The position numbers and the translations under genes were made by a program. The notes beneath the pieces are model-generated. The model did no database searches, was not told where the DNA came from, and saw nothing but the letters and a program-made list of their open reading frames with translations. Of a stretch of 27,583 nt of DNA, positions 14,568 through 22,092 are shown one piece after another (the first letter of the stretch is position 1; each line of letters begins with the position of its first letter). Origin of the DNA: UMGS1649 sp045637095 (GTDB lineage: Bacteria; Bacillota; Clostridia; TANB77; CAG-465); contig JAZTYX010000010.1 of assembly GCA_045637095.1 (NCBI GenBank), forward strand, positions 1-27,583. The letters are read 5' to 3'.

Positions 14568-14918
14568 ATGGAACAAGAAATAAACAAAGAAAAGCAAAAG
14601 AAAAAATTACATATATTGGATAAGATTTTTGTAATAGCATCATTTATAATACCAATGTTAGGAATGCTTGGAGATTATATAATGTGGCATGGAGTTACAG
14701 AAGGTGGATTCCCTGTATGTACATGTCTTTCGATATTTCCTTATGGAATACTGTTAGTAGTTCTTGCAATTATTGCAATGGTAAAGAAAATAGACACAGA
14801 GTTTTGCAAACTATGGGTAATATTGTTTATACCTTGGTTGTTTATTGGTGTAATACTTCTAGAAATGGTTGTGTTAGCATTAATAATCTGGTTAATTTCT
14901 TTAATAACGAATAAATAG
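14568..14918 (+). CDS. Small integral membrane protein of unknown function
   Basis: 116 residues with a charged Lys/Glu N-terminus and three to four predicted membrane helices (about 18-40, 53-73, 82-112). A Cys-Thr-Cys pair stands at 51-53. No family recognised. It starts 11 bases after the alcohol dehydrogenase stop and so is probably in its transcript; its ribosome site (AGGAAAG) is weaker than most in this window. The terminator after it closes the unit. Confidence 0.7.
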   Translation: MEQEINKEKQKKKLHILDKIFVIASFIIPMLGMLGDYIMWHGVTEGGFPVCTCLSIFPYGILLVVLAIIAMVKKIDTEFCKLWVILFIPWLFIGVILLEMVVLALIIWLISLITNK

Positions 14919-14950
14919 TAAAATAATAAGTATATAAATTGACAAACAAG

Positions 14951-14978
14951 GCGAGATTGTTGAAATCTCGCTTTTTTT
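14951..14978 (+). terminator. Terminator closing the alcohol dehydrogenase unit
   Basis: 8-bp GC-rich perfect stem (14951-14958 with 14964-14971), 5-nt loop, then seven T (14972-14978). Confidence 0.92.
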
Positions 14979-14988
14979 CGTGTATAAT
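14960..14988 (+). promoter_or_regulatory. Promoter nested in the preceding terminator
   Basis: TTGAAA (14960-14965) covers the terminator loop and the start of its right arm; 17 bp further is TATAAT (14983-14988). Transcript start near 14995, about 20 nt before the hydrolase gene. Confidence 0.75.
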
Positions 14989-15014
14989 ATACATACTTGA
15001 GGAAGTAGGGGAAT

Positions 15015-15620
15015 ATGAGAAGTATATATATAGTATTAACGATGACAGGCACTATAGTTTCAAGAATAGTAAAATTTTATACTAGAAAAGAATTTGGCCA
15101 TGTGTCTATAGCGCTAGATAAAGAGTTAGAAAGAATGTATAGTTTTGGTAGATTAAATCCATACAATACTTTCATTGGTGGTTTTGTACATGAACATATA
15201 CATAGCGGAACGTTTTATAGATTTAGAAATACAACATCTGAAGTTTTAAGAGTTAGAGTTACAGATGAACAATATGCAAAAATTGAACAAATAATATTAA
15301 ATATGGAAGCTGAAAAAGAAAAATACAAATTTAATATACCAGGACTTTTTGCAGTAAGTATAAATAAAAAGATACAAAAAGAGAACCATTTGTATTGTGC
15401 AGAGTTTGTAAAATATGTTTTAGAAGAAGCGGGAGTAGTAGAAGGCTTGCCTGAAATAATACAACCGGAACATTTTTATGTGATTCCACATAAGAGTATA
15501 TATAAAGGTCTTCTAAGAAATTATAGATACAGAGTAAAATTTACAGACAAAGAATTAAAACAAATGAAAAAGAACAATGTTAAATTAAGTAAAAGAAAAC
15601 AGTTAAATTGCAATACTTAA
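15015..15620 (+). CDS. Permuted papain-fold (NlpC/P60-like) cysteine hydrolase
   Basis: 201 residues. His29 in FGHVSIALD near the N-terminus and Cys128 in LYCAEFVKYVL near the C-terminus are in the order expected of circularly permuted NlpC/P60 (YiiX/YebB-like) enzymes, where His precedes Cys. Members cleave amide or thioester bonds in peptidoglycan, lipids or proteins; the substrate here is unknown. There is no clear signal peptide, only a mildly hydrophobic start, so it may be cytoplasmic. The C-terminal 35 residues are very basic. Own promoter; the thermonuclease follows after 33 bases. Reading of the fold is from the motif pair and spacing. Confidence 0.7.
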   Translation: MRSIYIVLTMTGTIVSRIVKFYTRKEFGHVSIALDKELERMYSFGRLNPYNTFIGGFVHEHIHSGTFYRFRNTTSEVLRVRVTDEQYAKIEQIILNMEAEKEKYKFNIPGLFAVSINKKIQKENHLYCAEFVKYVLEEAGVVEGLPEIIQPEHFYVIPHKSIYKGLLRNYRYRVKFTDKELKQMKKNNVKLSKRKQLNCNT

Positions 15621-15653
15621 TGTTTTGTGATACCATTTTTAAGAGGGAAACAA

Positions 15654-16214
15654 ATGAAAAAGAAACATAAAAAGATAATATATGGAATATTAACTAGTAT
15701 AATAGCATTAGTATTAATAGTACTAGATGAAACTGAATATATAGATTTAGAGAAATATTTAGAAAGTAATAATGCAGTTGTTACAGAATCAAATGCATAC
15801 ACTGATGTTAACAAACTAAACGAATACAAAGTAGTTAGAGTTGTTGATGGAGACACTTTTGTTGTAGACTTTAATGGTAAAGAAGAAAAAGTAAGATTAA
15901 TAGGAGTAGATACACCTGAAAGTGTACATGCAGATAGTAGCAAAAATACTAAAGAGGGTATACTAGTATCAGATTATACTAAATCTAAATTAAACGGAAA
16001 AACAGTTAAATTAGAATTTGATGTTAGTGAAAGAGACAAGTATGGAAGACTTCTTGCATATGTATATATAGATGGTGAAATGTATAATAAGCATTTATTA
16101 GAAATAGGATATGCTAAAATTGCAACATATCCACCAAATGTAAAATATGTAGAAGAATTTAAGAAAATACAAAAAGAAGCAAGAGAAAACAAAGTTGGAT
16201 TATGGAACGAGTAG
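15654..16214 (+). CDS. Membrane-anchored or secreted thermonuclease (SNase family)
   Basis: 186 residues: basic N-terminus and a hydrophobic helix (about 7-25) as signal peptide or anchor, then a staphylococcal-nuclease OB fold (about 55-186). Catalytic set: DGDTF (65-69), Arg81, Asp86 and Glu89 in VRLIGVDTPE, and Arg132 in KYGRLLAYV, corresponding to Arg35, Asp40, Glu43 and Arg87 of the Staphylococcus enzyme. Ca-dependent, cuts DNA and RNA; expected outside the membrane, for nutrient scavenging or DNA degradation. A GTG at 15627 is in frame, but AGAGGGA at 15642-15648 points to ATG 15654. Lies 33 bases after the cysteine hydrolase and 13 before the next anchored protein. Confidence 0.92.
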   Translation: MKKKHKKIIYGILTSIIALVLIVLDETEYIDLEKYLESNNAVVTESNAYTDVNKLNEYKVVRVVDGDTFVVDFNGKEEKVRLIGVDTPESVHADSSKNTKEGILVSDYTKSKLNGKTVKLEFDVSERDKYGRLLAYVYIDGEMYNKHLLEIGYAKIATYPPNVKYVEEFKKIQKEARENKVGLWNE

Positions 16215-16227
16215 ATAAGGAGAGAAA

Positions 16228-17031
16228 ATGGATAAGAAGAAAATAACAATAATAGCAGTAATTACACTAATAGTTGTTGTTTGTCTAGGAGTAATAATAT
16301 TTACAGGCACAGATAAACCTCCGGTAAATAATGTTATAAACAATAACAATAGTACAGGTGAACTTACAGGTAAAGCACCATCTAAAATAGATGATGATGA
16401 AAAAGATGTAACAAAGGCTATGAGAGAAGAATTATATAGCTTTATACCTAAAATATATTATGAAGAAATAGCTCCATTTTCAAGCTTTTTCATAATGGAT
16501 GCAACACTTCAAAAAATGATGGATGAAGAGGATTTTGATTATTCTGAAGCTAATGTAAACAAATATGTAAAGAAAATATTTGGTAAAGATGCAAAGATAA
16601 ATACTAAAGAAGTAACAGAGCCAGATGTAAGTAAATCAATATTCTATTATGACGAGGAATCAAAATCATATTCGGTAATACCTTTGGGATATGTTGGAAT
16701 ATTTAGTAAACAAATATTAATGAATGCAACAGAAACAAAAGATTATTATTATGTATATACATATATGTTATCTGGAGTATACAACTATGATGAAGATAGT
16801 GTAGTTACAGACGAATATGGAGATATAGATTTTGAAAACACAAAAGTACAAGTAATAATTGGAGATAAGAATGGCCATGATTTAGTACATGTTTTTGATA
16901 ACTATGAAGATATGGAAAAAGAAGAAATATGGATTAGCGAGTATAGAGATGAAATGCCTGTTCTAAGATATACATTAAAGAAAGATGGTAAGTCATATTA
17001 TCTTGTAGAAGTAGAACAAATAAATTATTAA
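16228..17031 (+). CDS. Membrane-anchored extracytoplasmic protein of unknown function
   Basis: 267 residues. MDKKK is followed by a hydrophobic helix (about 6-26), then an Asn/Pro-rich linker (27-50) and a soluble acidic domain (about 55-267) rich in Tyr and Asp. The linker after the helix, with no lipobox Cys, suggests an uncleaved anchor or a signal peptide. I do not recognise the domain. AAGGAGAG precedes the ATG. It is last in the cysteine hydrolase-thermonuclease unit and is closed by a terminator. Confidence 0.75.
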   Translation: MDKKKITIIAVITLIVVVCLGVIIFTGTDKPPVNNVINNNNSTGELTGKAPSKIDDDEKDVTKAMREELYSFIPKIYYEEIAPFSSFFIMDATLQKMMDEEDFDYSEANVNKYVKKIFGKDAKINTKEVTEPDVSKSIFYYDEESKSYSVIPLGYVGIFSKQILMNATETKDYYYVYTYMLSGVYNYDEDSVVTDEYGDIDFENTKVQVIIGDKNGHDLVHVFDNYEDMEKEEIWISEYRDEMPVLRYTLKKDGKSYYLVEVEQINY

Positions 17032-17038
17032 GATAAGT

Positions 17039-17068
17039 AAAGTAACAGAAATTATATCTGTTACTTTT
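17039..17068 (+). terminator. Terminator after the anchored unknown protein
   Basis: 11-bp perfect stem (17039-17049 with 17057-17067), 7-nt loop, followed by a T-rich tail to 17075. Confidence 0.85.
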
Positions 17069-17087
17069 ATTTTTATAAAAATAGTAG

Positions 17088-17104
17088 TATAATATGGGTA
17101 TAAT
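17088..17104 (+). promoter_or_regulatory. Possible promoter of the Mrr-like gene (two TATAAT boxes)
   Basis: TATAAT occurs at 17088-17093 and again at 17099-17104, 11 bp apart. Neither has a good -35 box (the best is TTTTAT at 17065-17070), so strength and start are uncertain. Confidence 0.4.
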
Positions 17105-17118
17105 TTAGGGGGAAGAAA

Positions 17119-19017
17119 ATGGAAGTGAAAGTAAAATCACGAGAAAGCATAGAAAAAATACATTGCCCCAAGTGCCATAAATTAATGGAATGTATAGGTG
17201 GCAAATGTGAATTTTGTGGAACAGATGCAATTAGTAAATATAAAAATAATATAATTATATTCTTTGTTATAGCAGGAATATCGTTGGGGTTATATAATTT
17301 GACAATAGATTTATTAGCAAAAGCAGATTTATTGGGGATGAGTGTAATCTTCGGCTTAGGGTTTGCTTTAGGAGTTATTGGCGGAATAGCGCAATATTTG
17401 GTGTTGAAAGAAGATGAGAATATAATTACAAGTAATACAATAATAAAATCACAAGAAACAACAATGAAAAGAGCTCAAGAAATAATTAAAAGTGCAAAAG
17501 GTAAAATAGAAGATAATGCAACAATACAAACTATTTTGAAAGAAAACAATGAATTAACCGAAAAAGTAAAAGATGAAATCGAAAAAGCCAAAAAGAAAAG
17601 ACAAAAAAAGGAAAAAGAAATTGAAAGTAAAAAAATAAAACAAACTATTTTGGAAGAAAAGAATAAAGCGTATGAGAAAGATAAGAAAAAAATAGTAGAA
17701 AAATATACGAAAAAAATATTAGGTAATTCAGAAATACTATGTTTATATTATAAGATTTTAGACAACGGGTATAAAAGTGCAGAATCATTAAGAAAAGATT
17801 CTAAAAAAATATTTAAAATATTATTATGGGATTTTGTGTTAGGAGATATCAAAATAAAAGACGATGGAATAAAAACACATGGAACATTTGATTTGTATAA
17901 ATCGAAATATATTTTGAATAATATTGATGAATTAAATGTTGATACATTAAAAATAGAAATAAGCACTAAATATAATAAAGATTATATACAGGTGAATAAA
18001 TATTTAACGACAAATAATGTAGCGGAATTGTCTAGCGAATATGAGGGATATAGATTTTCTGCAAAATGTAGACCTATATTTGTATACACATGTTTATTTG
18101 TAAATATGATGAAAGCTAACGAAAAGCTAATAGAATTTGAAAATAACGAAGAATTATTCACAATATATAACAATATGTATGAAGCAAAGATTACAGATGA
18201 AAGTATTGTAAATAAGATGTATACTCTTTATACAAATTTATATACCAAATCATTCAAAGGTAAATTAGAAGAAACAGATTGGTGTACGATAATAGAATTA
18301 GCAAAAAGAAAGAAACTGGCTGAAAAGTATAATATTGATTCGGATGTTGTTATTGAAACTAAAGAACAATTGATAGATTATATAGTTGCTAATCTTATAG
18401 ATTTTAATAGAGAAGGTCAAATAATAGGCATTGCAAACATTCTTAATAAACAAGAAAAAATGAAGACATCTCTTAAATTCGATATAATAACAAATATAGA
18501 TGATATATTAAATGATGCATCTGCTAGAATGATTAAAATTAAAGAAGAAAAGGAACTAGAAGAACTTAAAGCAGAAAGAGACAGACTTCTTAAAGGAGAT
18601 TTATCCAAAGAAAAGAATAGAGAAGAATTAGAGCTAAGTTTGGATAATATTAAAACTGGTTATGATTTTGAAAACTACGTTGCTACTCTATATAAAAGAT
18701 TGGGTTACACAATAGAAAAAGTTACTAAAAAGAGTGGAGATCAAGGAGCGGATGTTATAGCTATAAAAGATAATTATAGATATGTTATTCAAGCGAAATA
18801 TTATAGTAGTCATGTAGGAAATGCAGCTGTTCAAGAAATAGTAGCCGCAATAGCTATGTATAAAGCAAATAAGGGTATTGTTATTACTAACAATGCATTT
18901 ACTCAATCTGCTAAAGAACTTGCTAAAGCGAATAATATTGAACTTGTTGATGGAAAGAAAATAGAAGAATACAAAAAACAAATTCTAGGAAGATATCAAA
19001 TAAAAGTTAAGATATAA
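17119..19017 (+). CDS. Zinc-ribbon, membrane-anchored, coiled-coil protein with C-terminal Mrr-type nuclease domain
   Basis: 632 residues in four parts. (1) A four-Cys zinc ribbon, C16-x2-C19 and C30-x2-C33. (2) Two predicted membrane helices (about 44-62 and 72-96). (3) A long Lys/Glu-rich coiled coil (about 105-200) and a middle region (200-500) with no recognised fold, ending in a second coiled coil (470-500). (4) A C-terminal Mrr-like restriction endonuclease domain (510-615) with the PD-(D/E)xK set: Glu518 in YDFENYV, Asp545 in GDQGADVI, and Gln558-x-Lys560 in IQAKYY. Mrr-type domains cut DNA, often modified or foreign. The membrane anchor and zinc ribbon are unusual. No modification or helicase partner is adjacent. 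Single-gene transcript, GGGGGAAG before the ATG. A defence role is inferred; DNA repair or a structural role is possible. Confidence 0.8.
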   Translation: MEVKVKSRESIEKIHCPKCHKLMECIGGKCEFCGTDAISKYKNNIIIFFVIAGISLGLYNLTIDLLAKADLLGMSVIFGLGFALGVIGGIAQYLVLKEDENIITSNTIIKSQETTMKRAQEIIKSAKGKIEDNATIQTILKENNELTEKVKDEIEKAKKKRQKKEKEIESKKIKQTILEEKNKAYEKDKKKIVEKYTKKILGNSEILCLYYKILDNGYKSAESLRKDSKKIFKILLWDFVLGDIKIKDDGIKTHGTFDLYKSKYILNNIDELNVDTLKIEISTKYNKDYIQVNKYLTTNNVAELSSEYEGYRFSAKCRPIFVYTCLFVNMMKANEKLIEFENNEELFTIYNNMYEAKITDESIVNKMYTLYTNLYTKSFKGKLEETDWCTIIELAKRKKLAEKYNIDSDVVIETKEQLIDYIVANLIDFNREGQIIGIANILNKQEKMKTSLKFDIITNIDDILNDASARMIKIKEEKELEELKAERDRLLKGDLSKEKNREELELSLDNIKTGYDFENYVATLYKRLGYTIEKVTKKSGDQGADVIAIKDNYRYVIQAKYYSSHVGNAAVQEIVAAIAMYKANKGIVITNNAFTQSAKELAKANNIELVDGKKIEEYKKQILGRYQIKVKI

Positions 19018-19021
19018 ACAC

Positions 19022-19052
19022 AAAAACAGGGATGAAATATACCCTGTTTTTT
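19022..19052 (+). terminator. Terminator after the Mrr-like gene
   Basis: 10-bp perfect stem (19022-19031 with 19042-19051) with a 10-nt loop; the right arm ends in a run of six T (19047-19052). Confidence 0.85.
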
Positions 19053-19074
19053 GTATGCTAAAATACACATATAA

Positions 19075-19096
19075 ATAACTTAAAAAAATAAGTTAT
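19075..19096 (+). repeat. Inverted repeat upstream of gap
   Basis: ATAACTT (19075-19081) and AAGTTAT (19090-19096) flank an A-rich 8-nt centre, about 15 bp before the putative -35 region. Possible operator of the glycolytic operon; no regulator gene is adjacent. Confidence 0.45.
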
Positions 19097-19112
19097 AAAA
19101 GTCTCACAAGTA

Positions 19113-19139
19113 TTGCAAAATAAATATTAGTGATATAAA
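19113..19139 (+). promoter_or_regulatory. Promoter of the glycolytic operon
   Basis: TTGCAA (19113-19118), a short 15-bp spacer, then TGA-TATAAA, an extended -10 (19131-19139). About 30 nt before the gap start codon. Confidence 0.55.
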
Positions 19140-19170
19140 ATATAGTTAGCCAATTTAAGGAGGTTTTTAT

Positions 19171-20181
19171 ATGATAAAAGTTGGAATAAATGGATTCGGA
19201 AGAATCGGAAGATTAGTAATGAGAGCATCGCTAGAAAGGGAAAATGTAGATGTAGTAGCAGTAAATGATCCTTTTATAGATCTAGAATACATGAAGTACA
19301 TGTTACAATATGACACAATACATGGAAAATTAAACAAAGAAATTAAAGTTGAAGATGGAGCTTTAGTTGTAGATGGTAAGAAAATACTTGTATACAATTT
19401 CAAAGATCCTAACGAAATACCTTGGAGAGATTCAGGAGCAGAATATATTGTTGAATCTTCAGGTGCATTCACAACTTATGAAAAAGCATCAGCACACTTA
19501 ACTGGTGGAGCTAAAAAGATAGTTATCTCTGCACCAGCAAAAGATAACTCACCTATGTTTGTTATGGGTGTAAACCACGATACATACACTAAAGATATGG
19601 TAGTTGTATCTAACGCATCTTGTACAACAAACTGCTTAGCACCTCTTGCTAAAGTTGTAAACGATAAATTTGGAATTGAAGAAGGATTAATGACTACAGT
19701 TCACTCTGTAACTGCAACTCAAAAAACAGTTGATGGTTCATCAAACAAAGACTGGAGAGGCGGAAGAGCAGCAACATACAACATTATACCTTCATCTACA
19801 GGAGCAGCTAAAGCTGTTGGTAAAGTTATACCAGAACTTAATGGAAAACTTACTGGTATGTCATTCAGAGTTCCAACTCTAGATGTATCTGTAGTAGACT
19901 TAACATGTAGATTAAAAACTCCTGCAAAATATGATGAAATAGTAGCAGCAGTTAAAGAAGCATGTGATGGTGAATTAAAAGGAATTATGTCTTACACAGA
20001 AGACGATACAGTTTCTTCAGACTTTATACATGATCCACACACAAGCATATTCGATGTTAAAGCAGGTATTCAATTATCTGATACATTCGTAAAACTAGTA
20101 GCTTGGTACGATAACGAATGGGGTTACTCAAACAAAGTGTTAGATTTAGTAGCACATATGTATGAAGTAGATAATAAATAA
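19171..20181 (+). CDS. gap: Glyceraldehyde-3-phosphate dehydrogenase (NAD-dependent, phosphorylating)
   Basis: Oxidises glyceraldehyde-3-phosphate to 1,3-bisphosphoglycerate, giving NADH. 336 residues, normal length. N-terminal NAD fold GINGFGRIGRL; Asp33 after the second strand (VAVNDPF) favours NAD. Catalytic Cys151 in SNASCTTNCLAPL and His178 in TTVHSVT, plus the phosphate-site segment RGGRAATYNIIPSSTGAAKAVG. The strong AAGGAGG ribosome site fits a highly expressed gene. First gene of the lower-glycolysis operon; pgk follows after 26 bases. No CggR-type regulator gene precedes it, unlike in Bacillus. Confidence 0.98.
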   Translation: MIKVGINGFGRIGRLVMRASLERENVDVVAVNDPFIDLEYMKYMLQYDTIHGKLNKEIKVEDGALVVDGKKILVYNFKDPNEIPWRDSGAEYIVESSGAFTTYEKASAHLTGGAKKIVISAPAKDNSPMFVMGVNHDTYTKDMVVVSNASCTTNCLAPLAKVVNDKFGIEEGLMTTVHSVTATQKTVDGSSNKDWRGGRAATYNIIPSSTGAAKAVGKVIPELNGKLTGMSFRVPTLDVSVVDLTCRLKTPAKYDEIVAAVKEACDGELKGIMSYTEDDTVSSDFIHDPHTSIFDVKAGIQLSDTFVKLVAWYDNEWGYSNKVLDLVAHMYEVDNK

Positions 20182-20207
20182 GAGGTTGTTTAAGAGGATA
20201 AAAATAT

Positions 20208-21386
20208 ATGAATAAAAAAAGTGTTAGAGATATTGATGTATCTAATAAAAGAGTTTTAGTTAGAGTGGATTTTAATGTTCCTTTAGATTTAGAAACAAAA
20301 ACTACAATAACAAACGATAAAAGAATTAGAGAATCATTAAATACTATAAAATATTTAATAAATAACGATGCTAAAGTAATTCTTTGCTCCCACATAGGTA
20401 AGACTAAAGAAAAACTTTCAATAGCTCCAGTAGCTGTTCGTTTAGGTGAATATCTAGAAAAACCAGTAACGCTTATACCAGAAATAATTGGAGATAACGC
20501 AAAAGCTGTTATCTCTAATATGAAACCTGGTGATGTAGTATTACTAGAAAATGTTAGAAGATTTGCTGAAGAAGAAGCAAATGATGAAACGTTTGCAAAA
20601 GAATTAGCATCTCTTGCAGATATCTATGTAAATGATGCATTTGGAACTGCACATAGAGCACACGCTTCAACAGAAGGTGTTGCAAAACATTTACCTGCTG
20701 TATGTGGTTTCTTAATAGAAAAAGAATTAAAAGCTTTAGGAGATGCAATAGATAATCCTAAAAGACCACTAGTTGCAATAATTGGTGGTGCTAAGGTTTC
20801 ATCTAAAATTGCAGTGCTTTTAAATCTTTTAGAAAAAGTAGACACAATAATAATTGGTGGTGGAATGACATATACATTCGTTAAAGCATTAGGTGGTAAC
20901 ATTGGTAATTCTATACTTGAAGAAGACAAGATAGAAGTTGCTAAAGAAATACTTGCTAAAGCTAAGGAAAAGAATGTAAAAGTTGTACTTCCAATAGATA
21001 CAGTAGCGGCTGTAGAATTTGCAGAAGATGCAGATAGCATAGTAGTAGAATCAATGAATATACCTGATGGATACCAAGGTATGGATATTGGACCTAAATC
21101 TATAGAATTATTCACAGAAGTAATTAAAGGAGCTGGAACAGTTGTATGGAATGGACCAGTTGGAGTATTTGAGTTTAAGAAATTTGCGACTGGAACAAAT
21201 GCGGTAGCTAAAGCTATGGCAGAATCTAACGCTGAAACAATAATAGGCGGTGGAGATAGTGCATCAGCAGTAGCTAAAGCAGGTCTAGAACATGAAATGA
21301 CACACGTATCTACAGGTGGTGGAGCATCACTAGAATTTATGGAAGGAAAAGAACTTCCGGGAATAGTTGCTCTAAATGACAAGTAG
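20208..21386 (+). CDS. pgk: Phosphoglycerate kinase
   Basis: Transfers phosphate from 1,3-bisphosphoglycerate to ADP. 392 residues, typical bacterial length. Visible: RVDFNVPLD near the start, the substrate-site arginines in DKRIRESL, ENVRRF and AHRAHAST, the nucleotide-site IIGGAKVSSKI, WNGPVGVFEF, and the hinge/phosphate loop GGGDSASA. The SHLGR motif reads SHIGK, as in many Bacilli, and the loop after it is short. The ribosome site before the ATG (AGAGGAT) is moderate. Second gene of the operon. Confidence 0.98.
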   Translation: MNKKSVRDIDVSNKRVLVRVDFNVPLDLETKTTITNDKRIRESLNTIKYLINNDAKVILCSHIGKTKEKLSIAPVAVRLGEYLEKPVTLIPEIIGDNAKAVISNMKPGDVVLLENVRRFAEEEANDETFAKELASLADIYVNDAFGTAHRAHASTEGVAKHLPAVCGFLIEKELKALGDAIDNPKRPLVAIIGGAKVSSKIAVLLNLLEKVDTIIIGGGMTYTFVKALGGNIGNSILEEDKIEVAKEILAKAKEKNVKVVLPIDTVAAVEFAEDADSIVVESMNIPDGYQGMDIGPKSIELFTEVIKGAGTVVWNGPVGVFEFKKFATGTNAVAKAMAESNAETIIGGGDSASAVAKAGLEHEMTHVSTGGGASLEFMEGKELPGIVALNDK

Positions 21387-21394
21387 GTGATGAT

Positions 21395-21631
21395 ATGAAT
21401 GTAAATATGGGTATATCAGGCTGCTCAGGTATGACTGCTTGTATGGAATTGGGAACACCAATGCAACAATTTTTAGGACATTTAAGAGTAGCATTTGATC
21501 TTTTTATAATACCATGTATATTAATTCTAGCAATTGTAATTATAACAGTGTGTTTTATAAAAAAGAAAAGAAAAAACAAGGCAAAAAACGAAGCACAAGG
21601 AGAAATAAATGAAGAAAATAGCATCAAATAA
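21395..21631 (+). CDS. Small single-span membrane protein inside the glycolytic operon
   Basis: 78 residues. N-terminal 30 residues with Cys10 and Cys16 in a Gly/Met-rich stretch, one membrane helix (about 34-55) and a strongly basic then polar C-terminus (KKKRKNK), which predicts an outside N-terminus and inside C-terminus. TAGGTGATG precedes the ATG, which starts eight bases after the pgk stop. It overlaps the next gene by 23 bases. No family recognised. Placement between pgk and tpiA is odd for a membrane protein. Confidence 0.7.
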   Translation: MNVNMGISGCSGMTACMELGTPMQQFLGHLRVAFDLFIIPCILILAIVIITVCFIKKKRKNKAKNEAQGEINEENSIK

Positions 21632-22082
21632 ATTTGTTATAATAATACTTGCGGCGATAATAATTATCGCTGTGAGTATTTTGATGCTTTTAGGGGATAA
21701 AGAAGATAATAAAACTGTTATCCCAAATGCGGAAAATACAGATAGCCTAACAGAAGAACAAATGTTAAGTATAAAAGCTCAATATGAGCAAGATGGGAAC
21801 ATGAAGGAATTTGAAGATGTATTTAACAATATTGAACAAGCTGTAGCATCTAAATTTTTAGATGGAACAATCACTTCAGATGAAGAGTTAAAATTGGAAA
21901 TAGATAAAATCAACAAGATGTTTAAATCGTCTGATTGGGATTATCTAGAAATAATATATCCATCGTTTTGGATGGGAACATGGAATTTGGATTCTAAAGG
22001 TAAACTGTATTTCACATTTTCACATAAATCTTTAACACCAAATTGGGTAAAAGATTTAGAAATGAAAGATTGTGTAAAATAA
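21609..22082 (+). CDS. Membrane-anchored extracytoplasmic protein inside the glycolytic operon
   Basis: 157 residues: Lys-rich start, one hydrophobic helix (about 8-29), then an acidic soluble domain (35-157), probably outside the membrane. The C-terminal third is rich in aromatic residues, with Trp in SFWMGTWNLD. No family recognised. AAGGAG lies about six bases before the ATG. The start lies within the end of the previous gene and tpiA follows after ten bases, so it must be made with the glycolytic enzymes. Confidence 0.7.
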   Translation: MKKIASNKFVIIILAAIIIIAVSILMLLGDKEDNKTVIPNAENTDSLTEEQMLSIKAQYEQDGNMKEFEDVFNNIEQAVASKFLDGTITSDEELKLEIDKINKMFKSSDWDYLEIIYPSFWMGTWNLDSKGKLYFTFSHKSLTPNWVKDLEMKDCVK

Positions 22083-22092
22083 GGAGTAACAT

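Noticed and set aside
20388..20420. Arg-to-Lys change in the SHLGR motif of phosphoglycerate kinase
   Set aside because: SHLGK is the normal form in many Bacillota enzymes, so it is not a defect.
20624..21382. 252-codon open frame antisense to pgk
   Set aside because: It mirrors the codon pattern of pgk on the other strand, is Ser/Pro/Ala-rich, and has no ribosome site or promoter.
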